Notes under the pieces: model-generated
The model's input: only the letters and a program-made list of their open reading frames with translations
What the model was told of the DNA's origin: nothing
Database searches by the model: none
Made by a program: the position numbers and the translations under genes
Shown: positions 1-8,288 of the stretch, one piece after another
How the letters are laid out: the number at the start of each line of letters is the position of its first letter
Position numbering within the stretch: position 1 is the first letter of the stretch
Origin: Ilumatobacteraceae bacterium
Lineage (GTDB): Bacteria; Actinomycetota; Acidimicrobiia; Acidimicrobiales; Ilumatobacteraceae
NCBI GenBank assembly: GCA_017856815.1
Contig: JAFMEI010000004.1
Location: 1-36,023, forward strand
Direction of reading: 5' to 3'
Length of the DNA stretch: 36,023 nt

Positions 1-121
1 GGACAGGGCATGTGGATTCACTCGCCGCAAACGGGAAGCTACGTGAATGTTTCAGCCGTTACTTGGCGCAACGTTTCTGGTGCCGCCCGCCCGGGCTGAC
101 AACCGACCACGCGGCTTCGTC

Positions 122-127
122 TACCGT
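122..127 (+). promoter_or_regulatory. Leaderless -10 box for the phosphotransferase gene
   Basis: TACCGT lies 7 nt before the ATG at 135. The same TAnnnT-N6/7-ATG arrangement recurs before five other genes in this window, which suggests transcription starts at or next to the start codon. It supports the ATG at 135 over the in-frame extension that begins at 12. Bases 1-121 show nothing else I can support. Confidence 0.5.
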
Positions 128-134
128 TGTCACG

Positions 135-1157
135 ATGCGCGGTATCAACGTTGAGAATGTGACTCGTTGGCTTGAGGCCAACATCGCAGGGGCAAAGGCA
201 CCGTTTGATTTCTCGTTGATCGCTGGTGGTCGTTCGAACTTGACCTTCAAAGTGGTTGATGCAAACGGCACCAAGTTTGTTCTGCGCCGGCCACCCATGG
301 GACAAATCCTCGCAACCGCCCACAACATGGAGCGCGAACACAGACTCATCAGTGCGGTTGGAAAGACAGGCGTGCCCGTACCGAAGGCACTTGGGCTCTG
401 CACAGATGTCGAAGTCAACGACGCGCATTTCTATGTAATGGCTTGGGTAGACGGTGAGGTGCTCGATTCACAGCAAAAAGCTGCGTCGCTACCTCAGTCT
501 GTACTCGCTACTGCAGCTGATGATCTTGTGGATGTACTTGCTGAACTTCACGCCGTTGATGTTGACGCCGTCGGCCTCGGTGACTTGGCGCGCCGTGACG
601 GTTATGTCGAACGGCAAGTCAAAAGGTGGTCGACTCAATGGGAAAACTCAAAGAGCCGCGAGATACCAGCGATTGAAGAAGTAGCACGCATTCTTGCCGC
701 GCACATTCCACGCCAACAGGGAAATGGAATCGCTCACGGTGACTATCGCTTTGGTAATTGTCTCGTGGATACCCAGACAGGGCGTATCACCGGAGTGTTG
801 GACTGGGAACTCTGCACGTTGGGGGATCCACTTGCGGATGTCGGATATCTCGGTGTGTACTGGGCCGAACCCGGCGAACCAGCAACTCGTGAGAACGACC
901 CGACCGGTGTGATTGGGTTTCCGACCTACAAGCATGTCGTAGATCGATATGCGCAACGCACGGGTCTTGATGTCTCAGAGGTTGACTATTACGTGGCGTT
1001 TGGAAATTTCCGTCTTGCTGTCATCTGCGAAGGTGTCTACGCGCGTTACGCCGGTGGCGTTATGGGAGACGACGGCTCCAGTGTTGAGTGGTTCCGTGAT
1101 GCTGTGCCCGCGTTAGCCGAGACCGCGCTCAACAAACTTCATCAGCTGTACCGATAA
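135..1157 (+). CDS. Phosphotransferase (APH/ACAD10-like kinase fold) family protein
   Basis: Predicted 340-residue cytosolic protein of the aminoglycoside phosphotransferase/choline kinase superfamily, closest in style to the APH domain of ACAD10/ACAD11 proteins. Visible motifs are the catalytic loop HGDYRFGN at residues 201-208, with Asp203 the likely catalytic base and Asn208 a metal ligand, and LDWE around Asp223, the DFG-equivalent metal-binding site. The N-terminal part carries an FVLRRPP segment resembling the ATP-lobe beta strand with a basic residue. An upstream in-frame extension to base 12 exists, but it is low-complexity and not family-like, and a TACCGT box 7 nt before base 135 supports the shorter form. 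The substrate is unknown; relatives are often linked to acyl-CoA or hydroxyacyl metabolism, so antibiotic resistance should not be assumed. It is followed at 16 nt by a dienelactone-hydrolase-like gene. Confidence 0.85.
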   Translation: MRGINVENVTRWLEANIAGAKAPFDFSLIAGGRSNLTFKVVDANGTKFVLRRPPMGQILATAHNMEREHRLISAVGKTGVPVPKALGLCTDVEVNDAHFYVMAWVDGEVLDSQQKAASLPQSVLATAADDLVDVLAELHAVDVDAVGLGDLARRDGYVERQVKRWSTQWENSKSREIPAIEEVARILAAHIPRQQGNGIAHGDYRFGNCLVDTQTGRITGVLDWELCTLGDPLADVGYLGVYWAEPGEPATRENDPTGVIGFPTYKHVVDRYAQRTGLDVSEVDYYVAFGNFRLAVICEGVYARYAGGVMGDDGSSVEWFRDAVPALAETALNKLHQLYR

Positions 1158-1173
1158 TCAAATTGGGGGATTA

Positions 1174-1923
1174 GTGAAGACCAGCAATCAAGTTCTGTCA
1201 GGTTGGCATCACAGTGAGTTCACTCACGAAGGAGTGACCCACCCGGTTTATAGGCGTGGAACTGGACCACTTGTGGTGGTTGTGCACGAGATACCTGGCA
1301 TCACGCCACTCGTTGAACAATTCGCCAATGAAGTTGCTGACAGTGGGTTCACAGTGGCGATGCCGTTGTTGGTTGGCGAAGTGGGAAGGGGGCCGTCAGG
1401 CTCCTACATTGCAAAGTCAATGGCCAAGGTCTGCATCTCACGCGAGTTCACAACCATGGCATTGGGAAAGACATCTCCGGTGATCTCATGGTTGCGCGCC
1501 CTTGCGTCAACTCTGCACGCTGAATGTGGGGGCAAAGGAGTGGGGGCAGTAGGCATGTGCTTCAGTGGCGGATTTGCCCTTGGCATGATGGTCGACGACA
1601 TCATGTTGGCTCCCGTTTTGTCCCAGCCGTCGCTTCCGTTTTCGGTCGGCAAGTCGCGTGCTGCAGACATCAATTTGAGCAAGCAAGACCTTGAGCGTGT
1701 CGTTGAACGCGCCGCAGCGGGTTGCCAAGTTCTGGGTCTGCGATATGACAAGGATTCACTGGTCGGAGATCGCTTTTCCACTTTGCGCGAGATTCTTGGA
1801 GACGCATTCGTGGCGGTGGAACTACCGTCGGCCAGCAAGCGGGACCATTCGGTTCTAACTGAGCAACGCCACGAGCCCTCGGTCCAGCAGGTGCTTGGCT
1901 TTCTCCGCGAAAAGTTGCACTGA
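1174..1923 (+). CDS. Dienelactone hydrolase family protein
   Basis: A 249-residue alpha/beta-hydrolase that starts at GTG, with a G-rich stretch (GGGGGA) just upstream. The core strand VVVVHEIPGI at about residues 35-43 is the usual DLH oxyanion-side motif (HEI.G). The nucleophile elbow reads GMCFSGG at 127-133, with Cys129 in the place of the DLH cysteine nucleophile; Asp and His candidates (Asp197 region and His226 in RDHSV) follow in the expected order. The family hydrolyses lactones or esters, but the real substrate cannot be read from sequence. It lies 16 nt after the phosphotransferase gene and 61 nt before the ferredoxin, so it may share a catabolic role with the P450, which is inference from position only. 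Confidence 0.85.
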   Translation: MKTSNQVLSGWHHSEFTHEGVTHPVYRRGTGPLVVVVHEIPGITPLVEQFANEVADSGFTVAMPLLVGEVGRGPSGSYIAKSMAKVCISREFTTMALGKTSPVISWLRALASTLHAECGGKGVGAVGMCFSGGFALGMMVDDIMLAPVLSQPSLPFSVGKSRAADINLSKQDLERVVERAAAGCQVLGLRYDKDSLVGDRFSTLREILGDAFVAVELPSASKRDHSVLTEQRHEPSVQQVLGFLREKLH

Positions 1924-1952
1924 CCGCTGTCGCTGTTACGCCAATTGCTCCC

Positions 1953-1958
1953 TAGACT
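1953..1958 (+). promoter_or_regulatory. Candidate -10 box for ferredoxin-P450-pcrA
   Basis: TAGACT sits about 26 nt before the ferredoxin ATG, leaving a short leader that contains a GCGGGG stretch just before the start. No clear -35 element is visible. Position and sequence fit an actinobacterial -10, but the signal is weak. Confidence 0.3.
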
Positions 1959-1984
1959 CCAATGAGAGTTGAAGCGGGGTTCCA

Positions 1985-2179
1985 ATGCGCGTCAGAGTCG
2001 ACACGTCTAAATGCCAGGGTCACAATCGTTGCTATGCGCTGGCGCCAGAACTATTTGATGTTGACGATCTCGGTACTGCCTTCGTGTTGAACGACGGTGT
2101 CGTGCCAGCTGGGCTCGAAGCCAAGGCGCGTCTAGCTGAGAAGAACTGCCCGGAATACGCAATCGTGATTGAGGACTGA
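1985..2179 (+). CDS. Ferredoxin, P450-associated 3Fe-4S type
   Basis: A 64-residue acidic ferredoxin that would pass electrons to the neighbouring cytochrome P450. Only three cluster cysteines are present: Cys10 and Cys16 in CQGHNRC and Cys55 in a C-P motif. The position that holds the second cysteine in 4Fe-4S ferredoxins is His13. The CxxHxxC...CP pattern is known from actinobacterial CYP-associated single-cluster ferredoxins, usually with a 3Fe-4S cluster. The stop codon is one base before the P450 ATG, so the pair is almost certainly co-transcribed and made together. Confidence 0.92.
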   Translation: MRVRVDTSKCQGHNRCYALAPELFDVDDLGTAFVLNDGVVPAGLEAKARLAEKNCPEYAIVIED

Positions 2180-2180
2180 A

Positions 2181-3434
2181 ATGGCTGACATTAAAGATCT
2201 AGAAACTTATTTGAACGAGGTTTACGGTCCAGTTACCGATTGGATGACTGACTTCGATCACGCGAACCCTGAGTACAACGAAAACGCACATGCCTTGTGG
2301 GATGAGATGCGCGACAAGTGTCCCGTTGCGCACACCACGCGGTATGGCGGCACCTGGCTCCCCGTAACCCATGAGTACGTTTCAGAAATCGCCTATGACA
2401 CCGATCGCTTCACCAGTCGGTCCGTTGTTGTGTCAAGAATGAAGCCGAGCTTGGCGCCAGACATGCCACCGGCACCAATTGGTACCGCTCCTCCGATCTC
2501 TAGTGATCCGCCGTTCCACCATGACGCGCGTCGTGTGATGCTTCCAGCTTTTGCACCAAAGAAGATCGCGGCATGGGAAGGTGATGTTCGCGCATTGTGC
2601 AATGAACTGCTTGACAATGTGGAAGGTCAAGAAGTTATTGATGCTGCTGTGGATTATGCCCAGCACATTCCAGTCAATGTGATTGCCCGGATGCTCGGCT
2701 TCCCTCTGGAAGACAGCGATCTGTTCCGCAAGTTTGTTCACGATGTTCTTGAAGGCGTGGACGAACCCGTTCACGTGCGGCAGCCAAAGTTTGATCGTTT
2801 GTTTGACTACATCAGTGTGCAAATTGAAGAACATCAGGCGAACCCACGTGAGGATCTGACCTCGTTTCTCCTGAACGCCACCATCTACGACCAGCCGTTG
2901 TCGATGCGTCACGTGGCGGGAAGCATTGTTCTGTTGCTGCTCGCGGGCATTGACACAACATGGTCAGCGATTGGTTCAAGCATCTGGCATCTCGCCACCA
3001 CACCCGCTGACCGCGAGCGACTCGTGCGCGAACCCGAATTGATGCCGACTGCGATTGAAGAATTTCTCCGTGCTTACGCGCCAGTCACGATGGCTCGTTT
3101 GGTGAAAGAGGACATGGACTTCCACGGCTGCCCGATGAAGGCCGAGGACTGGGTGTTGCTGCCATTCCCCGCCGCCAATCGTGATCCAAAAGAATTCGCC
3201 GATGCCGACAAAGTCATCATTGACCGCGAAGAGAATCGTCACTCGGCATTTGGGCTTGGAATCCATCGTTGCATGGGCTCAAACCTGGCTCGCCTTGAGC
3301 TGACGATTGCCGTCGAAGAGTTCTTGAAGCGCTACCCGAACTTCGAACTCTCTGACACCGCCGGTGTTAAGTGGAGCAATGGCCAAATCCGTGGTCCACG
3401 CAAACTGCCGGTGCGCATACTTCCTAACAAGTGA
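2181..3434 (+). CDS. Cytochrome P450
   Basis: A 417-residue soluble bacterial P450 monooxygenase. The oxygen-activating I-helix motif AGIDTT is at about 256-260, the K-helix ExxR is Glu294/Arg297, and the heme loop FGLGIHRCMG places the thiolate ligand at Cys364. Length and all three signatures are normal for the class, so it should be active. The ATG at 2181 immediately follows the ferredoxin stop; a TTG start at 2169 is in frame but would overlap the ferredoxin. Its electron donor is probably that ferredoxin; no ferredoxin reductase is in the window. The substrate is unknown. Its last bases overlap the GTG start of pcrA. Confidence 0.95.
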   Translation: MADIKDLETYLNEVYGPVTDWMTDFDHANPEYNENAHALWDEMRDKCPVAHTTRYGGTWLPVTHEYVSEIAYDTDRFTSRSVVVSRMKPSLAPDMPPAPIGTAPPISSDPPFHHDARRVMLPAFAPKKIAAWEGDVRALCNELLDNVEGQEVIDAAVDYAQHIPVNVIARMLGFPLEDSDLFRKFVHDVLEGVDEPVHVRQPKFDRLFDYISVQIEEHQANPREDLTSFLLNATIYDQPLSMRHVAGSIVLLLLAGIDTTWSAIGSSIWHLATTPADRERLVREPELMPTAIEEFLRAYAPVTMARLVKEDMDFHGCPMKAEDWVLLPFPAANRDPKEFADADKVIIDREENRHSAFGLGIHRCMGSNLARLELTIAVEEFLKRYPNFELSDTAGVKWSNGQIRGPRKLPVRILPNK

Positions 3435-5683
3435 CTTCACTCGATCTCTCAGGACTCAACCCTGACCAATACGACGCAGTAGTCCACCGTGGTGGGCCCT
3501 TGGTCGTCGTTGCCGGTGCTGGATCCGGCAAAACCCGTGTGCTCACGCACCGCATTGCTCACCTGATTGACTCAGGGGTCAATCCGATGCAGATCTTGGC
3601 GATCACCTTTACCAACAAAGCAGCGGACGAGATGCGCCATCGAGTTATCGATCTCGTTGGTCCAGGTGGCAAGCAGATGTGGGTGAGCACTTTCCATGCG
3701 GCATGCGTGCGAATCTTGCGAGCCAACGCTGAGCGACTCGGTTTTCCAAGGAACTTCTCGATTTATGACTCGGACGATTCAAAGCGACTCATAACGAATG
3801 TCATTCGTGATTTCGATCTTGATCCCAAGCGATTTCCAGCCAAACAGGTGCAGTCACGAATCAGTCTTTGGAAAAACGAACTCATAACCCCACACCGGGC
3901 ATCTGGTCTTGATCTGAGTAATCCTGCGTACGAAAAGATCGCCGAGATCTACGCCGAATACCAGCGACGCATGCAGACCGCTGGTGCGATGGACTTTGAT
4001 GATTTGCTCACCTTCACAGTGAAGCTGTTCGCCGAATTTCCCGATGTGCTGGAGTCGTACCGAGATCGTTTTCAGCACATACTCGTTGATGAATACCAAG
4101 ACACCAACGTTGCGCAAAACGAGATCATCCTCATGCTCGCCGGTGTCCATGGCAACGTGTGCATAGTTGGGGATCAAGACCAGTCTGTTTATGCATTTCG
4201 TGGTGCTGACACTCGTAATCTCGACGACTTCAGCCGAGCATTTGGTGGGCGCACAACCACGATTGTTCTTGCCCAGAACTACCGCAGCACACAAAACATC
4301 CTTGATGCTGCCAATGCCGTGATCTCACACAATGTTGGCCGTCAGCCGAAGCATTTGTGGACGGACAAAGGTGGCGGTGATCGCATCCTTCGTTACTACG
4401 CAAGTGACGAATATGACGAGGCGCGATTTGTTGCATCGCAGTTGAAGGAACAACACGAGGCGGATGCGCGGCAGTGGCGTGAGATGGCTGTGTTTTATCG
4501 GGCGAATGCCCAAAGTCGAGTCGTCGAAGAGCAGTTGATGCACTACGGAATTCCGTACAAGATCATTGGTGGCACAAAGTTCTACGACCGCCGTGAAGTC
4601 AAAGATGTGATCGCATATTTGCGTGCGGTGGTTAATCCGCTGGATGAAATGAGTGTTAAACGAGTTTTGAATGTGCCCAAGCGTGGCATCGGTGACACCT
4701 CAATTCGCAAATTGGATGCCTTTGCTTTTGCTCGTGGGACGGGTTTTGTCGAGTCAATGCGTCAGGCAAAAGATGCTGGCGTAAGTGGGCCAGCCGTAAA
4801 GGGCATTGCTGCATTTTTGGAGGTAATCGATTCGTTGGTTGACTGCCAGGACGAGCCCCCCGCAGAAGTGATACGCCAGATTCTCGAAGCAACGGGCTAC
4901 ATAAAGGAACTCGAAGCAGAAGAAACCATTGAAGCGGCGGGCCGAATTGAGAACCTGCAAGAACTACTTGGTGCCGCCCAGGAGTACGCACGGATTGATG
5001 AGTTCCTGGAACAGGTGGCTTTGGTGGCCGATACCGATGACATCGATGCCGATAACCGCGTGATGCTCATGACCATGCACGCAGCAAAGGGTCTTGAATT
5101 TCCAGTCGTTTTCATTGTGGGAATGGAAGATGGCGTTTTTCCACACTCACGCACTCTCATGGAGCCAACTGAACTCGAAGAAGAACGCCGTCTCGCTTAT
5201 GTCGGCATCACACGTGCACGTGAACGCCTTTGCGTGACCCATGCGTGGACCCGCTCACTGTTTGGCCAGTCGCAGTACAACCCCCCATCGCGCTTTCTGG
5301 ACGAGGTGCCAAAGGAGTTGTTCGACCGCCAAGGCAACGTTGATTCCTCAATCGATTCAGATCGCGCCAGTTATCGTGCGCGCACCGATTGGGCAATGGG
5401 TCGCGTGCCTGAGTACCGCCGCCGCGACGATGAGCCTGACGACAATTCGTGGGAGCGCAATCGTGAGCGCAAGGTGAACGCTGCGCTACGAACTCCCAAA
5501 CCATCCAACTCCCAAGAGCTGGGTTTACGGGTTGGCGATGACGTTAGGCATGCCACATTTGGCGAAGGTGTCATCATCGACATCAAGGGCGCTGGTGACA
5601 ACGCCGAGGCGACCATCAGATTTGTCGACGCCGGTACAAAGCACCTGATGCTCACTTGGGCGCCGTTGGAGAAACTTAACTAA
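3431..5683 (+). CDS. pcrA: ATP-dependent DNA helicase PcrA/UvrD
   Basis: A 750-residue superfamily 1A 3'-5' DNA helicase acting in nucleotide excision repair and removal of protein or RecA from DNA. It shows Walker A GAGSGKT at 29-35, the DEYQDT Walker B box at about 220-225, the TMHAAKGLEFPVVF motif V region and motif VI YVGITRARE. A C-terminal domain from about residue 695 (GDDVRHATFGEGVI) matches the PcrA Tudor-like tail known to contact RNA polymerase. Full length for the family. The start is GTG in a GTGA overlap with the P450 stop, so translation is probably coupled to the P450, an unusual partner for a repair helicase. Confidence 0.96.
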   Translation: MTSLDLSGLNPDQYDAVVHRGGPLVVVAGAGSGKTRVLTHRIAHLIDSGVNPMQILAITFTNKAADEMRHRVIDLVGPGGKQMWVSTFHAACVRILRANAERLGFPRNFSIYDSDDSKRLITNVIRDFDLDPKRFPAKQVQSRISLWKNELITPHRASGLDLSNPAYEKIAEIYAEYQRRMQTAGAMDFDDLLTFTVKLFAEFPDVLESYRDRFQHILVDEYQDTNVAQNEIILMLAGVHGNVCIVGDQDQSVYAFRGADTRNLDDFSRAFGGRTTTIVLAQNYRSTQNILDAANAVISHNVGRQPKHLWTDKGGGDRILRYYASDEYDEARFVASQLKEQHEADARQWREMAVFYRANAQSRVVEEQLMHYGIPYKIIGGTKFYDRREVKDVIAYLRAVVNPLDEMSVKRVLNVPKRGIGDTSIRKLDAFAFARGTGFVESMRQAKDAGVSGPAVKGIAAFLEVIDSLVDCQDEPPAEVIRQILEATGYIKELEAEETIEAAGRIENLQELLGAAQEYARIDEFLEQVALVADTDDIDADNRVMLMTMHAAKGLEFPVVFIVGMEDGVFPHSRTLMEPTELEEERRLAYVGITRARERLCVTHAWTRSLFGQSQYNPPSRFLDEVPKELFDRQGNVDSSIDSDRASYRARTDWAMGRVPEYRRRDDEPDDNSWERNRERKVNAALRTPKPSNSQELGLRVGDDVRHATFGEGVIIDIKGAGDNAEATIRFVDAGTKHLMLTWAPLEKLN

Positions 5684-5713
5684 CTGAAAACGCTGTGCCA
5701 GTGCCTATCGCTC

Positions 5714-5719
5714 TAGATT
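5714..5719 (+). promoter_or_regulatory. Leaderless -10 box for the flavodoxin-like gene
   Basis: TAGATT lies 7 nt before the ATG at 5727, and no Shine-Dalgarno sequence lies between them. This favours the ATG over the in-frame TTG at 5718, which would begin inside the box. Confidence 0.5.
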
Positions 5720-5726
5720 GGTCAAT

Positions 5727-6167
5727 ATGAAGGCAGCAATTCTTGTTGAGAGTCTCACCGGAAACACTTGGAAAGCAGCAGAAGCGATCGCGTCCAACCT
5801 GCAGCAGGAAAACTGGCAGATCACTGGCCTTGATCCAGTTAAGAAGCCGAACCATGCCGCGATCCAAGAAGCAGACCTTGTTGTAGTTGGCACTTGGGTG
5901 CACGGACTCTTCGTAGTTGGTCAGGCACCGTTTGGTATTGGAAACATCAATAATCTTCCCGTCATGCGCGGCAAGAAAGCTGCGGTGTTCTGCACATATG
6001 CGCTGAACTCGGGTTCAACCCTCGACAAGATGACCATTGCGGTCTCAGGTCGCGGTGCTGAGGTCCTCGGTGGTTTAACTATCCATCGCGGCAAACTCGC
6101 AGAGCACAGCGAGGAGTTTGCTGCGCGCCTTATTGACGCCATTCCGAATTACGGCGTCGGGTCCTGA
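5727..6167 (+). CDS. Flavodoxin-domain protein
   Basis: A 146-residue single-domain protein. The N-terminus has a beta strand (AAILVES) followed by LTGNTWKAA, the phosphate-binding loop of FMN flavodoxins (T/S-x-T-G-x-T), at about residues 9-17. The VVVGTWVHG segment near 54-62 is the second FMN-contact loop, and a KKAAVFCTYAL strand follows. It would carry FMN and transfer electrons or reduce a small substrate in the cytosol; whether it serves the nearby P450 is unknown. Its 3' end overlaps the convergent neighbouring gene by 19 nt. A leaderless -10 box supports the chosen ATG. Confidence 0.85.
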   Translation: MKAAILVESLTGNTWKAAEAIASNLQQENWQITGLDPVKKPNHAAIQEADLVVVGTWVHGLFVVGQAPFGIGNINNLPVMRGKKAAVFCTYALNSGSTLDKMTIAVSGRGAEVLGGLTIHRGKLAEHSEEFAARLIDAIPNYGVGS

Positions 6168-6652
6168 CGTAGATCGATGTAGAGAGTCTTTCGATTCTCA
6201 ACAATTGGTCGCACGTCCAACGGACGCTTCAAATCCTCGATGTCGAGTTCACGGCCATCACAATCGGTAAAGGTTCGTGTCCGTTCGCGCTGTTCCACTT
6301 GACAGGTTGAGTCTCGGTCAGCGGGGTAGGTGTAGAAAACACGCCAACCCGTGGCGGGGTCGTCGCCTTGGTGATCGACCACGATTGCGCGAGTGCCTTC
6401 AGGGTCCCGCAGGTCGGGGTAAATAATCGGGCCCTCCTCGGCCACCGATTCAGCCCAACGGTCCACTGAACCGATTTTGAAGATGGGATCGCCAAGGTTG
6501 GTGATGTTCTCGCCCCGGTCTGAGATGTACGCCGCAACCAGCCAGGTCAACCCAAACATCGCGGCAAAAAAGAGGATCCCCGCCAGCACTGGCATAACGG
6601 CTCGCGCCAAGGGGGACTTGAATCGGAATGGGCGGGGGTTCTGCCGTTGCAC
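6149..6652 (-). CDS. Membrane-anchored protein of unknown function, Rieske-like tail without histidine ligands
   Basis: A 167-residue protein with a GTG start. A basic N-terminus (residues 1-17) precedes one transmembrane helix at about 18-41, so the rest probably faces outside. The tail has a beta-rich look with Cys117 and Cys131, 14 residues apart, followed by a proline-containing RPLDVRPIVE stretch and a final YIDLR strand. That layout resembles the end of Rieske subunits, but the positions that should be the two histidine ligands are Val119 and Arg134, so an Fe-S cluster is not expected; a disulfide is more likely. I do not recognise a named family. It overlaps the flavodoxin gene tail to tail and diverges from the B12-binding gene. 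Confidence 0.7.
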   Translation of the reverse strand: MQRQNPRPFRFKSPLARAVMPVLAGILFFAAMFGLTWLVAAYISDRGENITNLGDPIFKIGSVDRWAESVAEEGPIIYPDLRDPEGTRAIVVDHQGDDPATGWRVFYTYPADRDSTCQVEQRERTRTFTDCDGRELDIEDLKRPLDVRPIVENRKTLYIDLRQDPTP

Positions 6653-6703
6653 CCCTTAAGTGTGGCAGGAGATTTCAGTTAGTACGCCTCCACCTGAGGC
6701 ACC

Positions 6704-6709
6704 TAGTGT
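6704..6709 (+). promoter_or_regulatory. Candidate -10 box for the B12-binding gene
   Basis: TAGTGT lies 9 nt before the GTG at 6719, slightly further than the 6-7 nt seen at the other leaderless candidates. It lies in the 66-nt divergent gap shared with the membrane-anchored protein gene. Confidence 0.3.
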
Positions 6710-6718
6710 CTTACATTC

Positions 6719-7123
6719 GTGAAGCGTACGTACCGAGTAGTGGTGGCAAAGCCGGGTCTGGATGGACATGACCGTGGTGCCAAGACAATCACCCGAGCCC
6801 TTCGCGATCATGGATTTGAGGTGATTTACACCGGACTCCATCAGACCCCTGAGCAGATAGCTGAAGCGGCTCTGCAGGAGGACGTGGACGCCGTGGGGCT
6901 GTCTTTGTTGTCTGGTGCTCACCTCACCCTGTTTCCGAGGGTGATGGAAGAACTCAAGGCCCGCGGAATGGACGAGATCCTTGTCTTTGGTGGTGGAGTG
7001 ATCCCTGATGCCGATGCGCGCAAGTTGCGCGAGCAAGGTGTCTCAGAAGTTTTCGGCCCGGGCTCATCGCTGCGGGCCATCAGTGAGTGGCTCGAGAGTG
7101 CTCTCGACACGAAGGAAGGATAA
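6719..7123 (+). CDS. Standalone cobalamin-binding subunit of an acyl-CoA mutase
   Basis: A 134-residue protein made only of the B12-binding Rossmann-like domain found at the C-terminus of methylmalonyl-CoA mutase. The base-off/His-on motif DGHDRG (residues 15-20) supplies His17 as the lower axial cobalt ligand. SLLSGAH near 62-68 and FGGGVIP near 90-96 are the usual cobalamin-tail loops. Family knowledge: such separate small subunits pair with a TIM-barrel large subunit, as in archaeal-type methylmalonyl-CoA mutase or 2-hydroxyisobutyryl-CoA mutase. No large subunit is in this window. It ends 4 nt before sucC, so product delivery as succinyl-CoA to the TCA cycle is a reasonable inference. The start is GTG. 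Confidence 0.9.
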   Translation: MKRTYRVVVAKPGLDGHDRGAKTITRALRDHGFEVIYTGLHQTPEQIAEAALQEDVDAVGLSLLSGAHLTLFPRVMEELKARGMDEILVFGGGVIPDADARKLREQGVSEVFGPGSSLRAISEWLESALDTKEG

Positions 7124-7127
7124 GTAA

Positions 7128-8276
7128 GTGGACCTTTTTGAGTATCAGGGCAAGCAGTACTTCGCCCGTTTTGACATCCCGGTTTCGCCTGGCGGGCCAG
7201 CTGACACCGTGGAGGAATCCGTAAAGGTCGCTGAAGCTTCTGGATATCCAGTCGTTGTGAAAGCTCAGGTTCAAGTTGGTGGTCGCGGCAAGGCCGGCGG
7301 CATCAAGCTCGCCAACAATGCCGATGAGGTTCGCTTGCACGCAGGGAACATTCTTGGCATGGATATCAAGGGCCACGTAGTTAAGCGCGTGTGGATCGAA
7401 CACGCATCGGACATCGCCGAGGAGTACTACGCGTCGTTCACTCTTGATCGTGCAGCAAAGCAGCACCTTCTGATGTTGTCTGCTCAAGGTGGCGTTGACA
7501 TTGAGGAAGTTGCCGAGCGCGATCCAGACGCAATCGTCAAGCTGCACATCAATCCTGTTACTGGGTTGGATGAGGCCACCGCCAAGAAAGCAGCGGTGGA
7601 TGCAAAGATTCCGGCAAAGGCGCAAGACGGTGTGGCGTCAATTCTTGTGAAGCTCTACCGCTGCTTCACAGAGGGTGATTGTGACCTCGCTGAGATCAAC
7701 CCATTGATCCTGAAGCCAACTGGTGAAGTGCATGCGCTTGATGCCAAGGTTTCGCTGGATAACAACGCTGCGTTCCGTCATCCTGAGTGGGACGAGTACC
7801 GCGCTACCGAAGAACTCGATGCACGTGAGCAACTCGCGCGAGAAAAGGATCTTCAGTACATCGGTCTGGATGGCACCGTGGGAATCATCGCCAATGGCGC
7901 TGGCCTCGCGATGAGCACGCTTGATGTTGTGAACCAAGTTGGCGGTACGGCTGCCAACTTCCTTGACATCGGTGGCGGCGCCAACGCAGATCAGATGGCC
8001 GGTGCACTCGAGGTCATTAACTTCGACAAGAACGTAAAGAGCATCTTCATCAACATCTTCGGTGGCATCACCCGTGGCGAAGAAGTGGCAAAGGGAATCG
8101 TTGAAGCGCTCGGCCGTGTTGATCTCCGCGCTCCAATCGTGATCCGTCTTGATGGCACCAATGCCGAAGAGGGTCGCGAGATCTTGAAGAACGCGGGCAT
8201 CCCCGAATCAAAACTGACCAGCAAACCAACCATGCTCGAAGCAGCTAAAGCAGCTGTCGAGTTGGCGAAGAAGTAA
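7128..8276 (+). CDS. sucC: Succinyl-CoA synthetase beta subunit (ADP/GDP-forming)
   Basis: A 382-residue TCA-cycle enzyme subunit that, with SucD, makes nucleoside triphosphate from succinyl-CoA. The N-terminal ATP-grasp domain starts with the typical DLFEYQGKQ and contains VVVKAQVQVGGRGKAGG at about 41-57. The C-terminal ligase domain contains NGAGLAMSTLD and the FLDIGGGA loop, followed by FINIFGGI. Length is normal. The GTG start at 7128 is preceded by a strong purine-rich ribosome-binding region (GAAGGAAGGA at 7111-7120). It lies between the B12-binding subunit and sucD, in what looks like one operon. Confidence 0.97.
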   Translation: MDLFEYQGKQYFARFDIPVSPGGPADTVEESVKVAEASGYPVVVKAQVQVGGRGKAGGIKLANNADEVRLHAGNILGMDIKGHVVKRVWIEHASDIAEEYYASFTLDRAAKQHLLMLSAQGGVDIEEVAERDPDAIVKLHINPVTGLDEATAKKAAVDAKIPAKAQDGVASILVKLYRCFTEGDCDLAEINPLILKPTGEVHALDAKVSLDNNAAFRHPEWDEYRATEELDAREQLAREKDLQYIGLDGTVGIIANGAGLAMSTLDVVNQVGGTAANFLDIGGGANADQMAGALEVINFDKNVKSIFINIFGGITRGEEVAKGIVEALGRVDLRAPIVIRLDGTNAEEGREILKNAGIPESKLTSKPTMLEAAKAAVELAKK

Positions 8277-8288
8277 GGAACACTCGAC

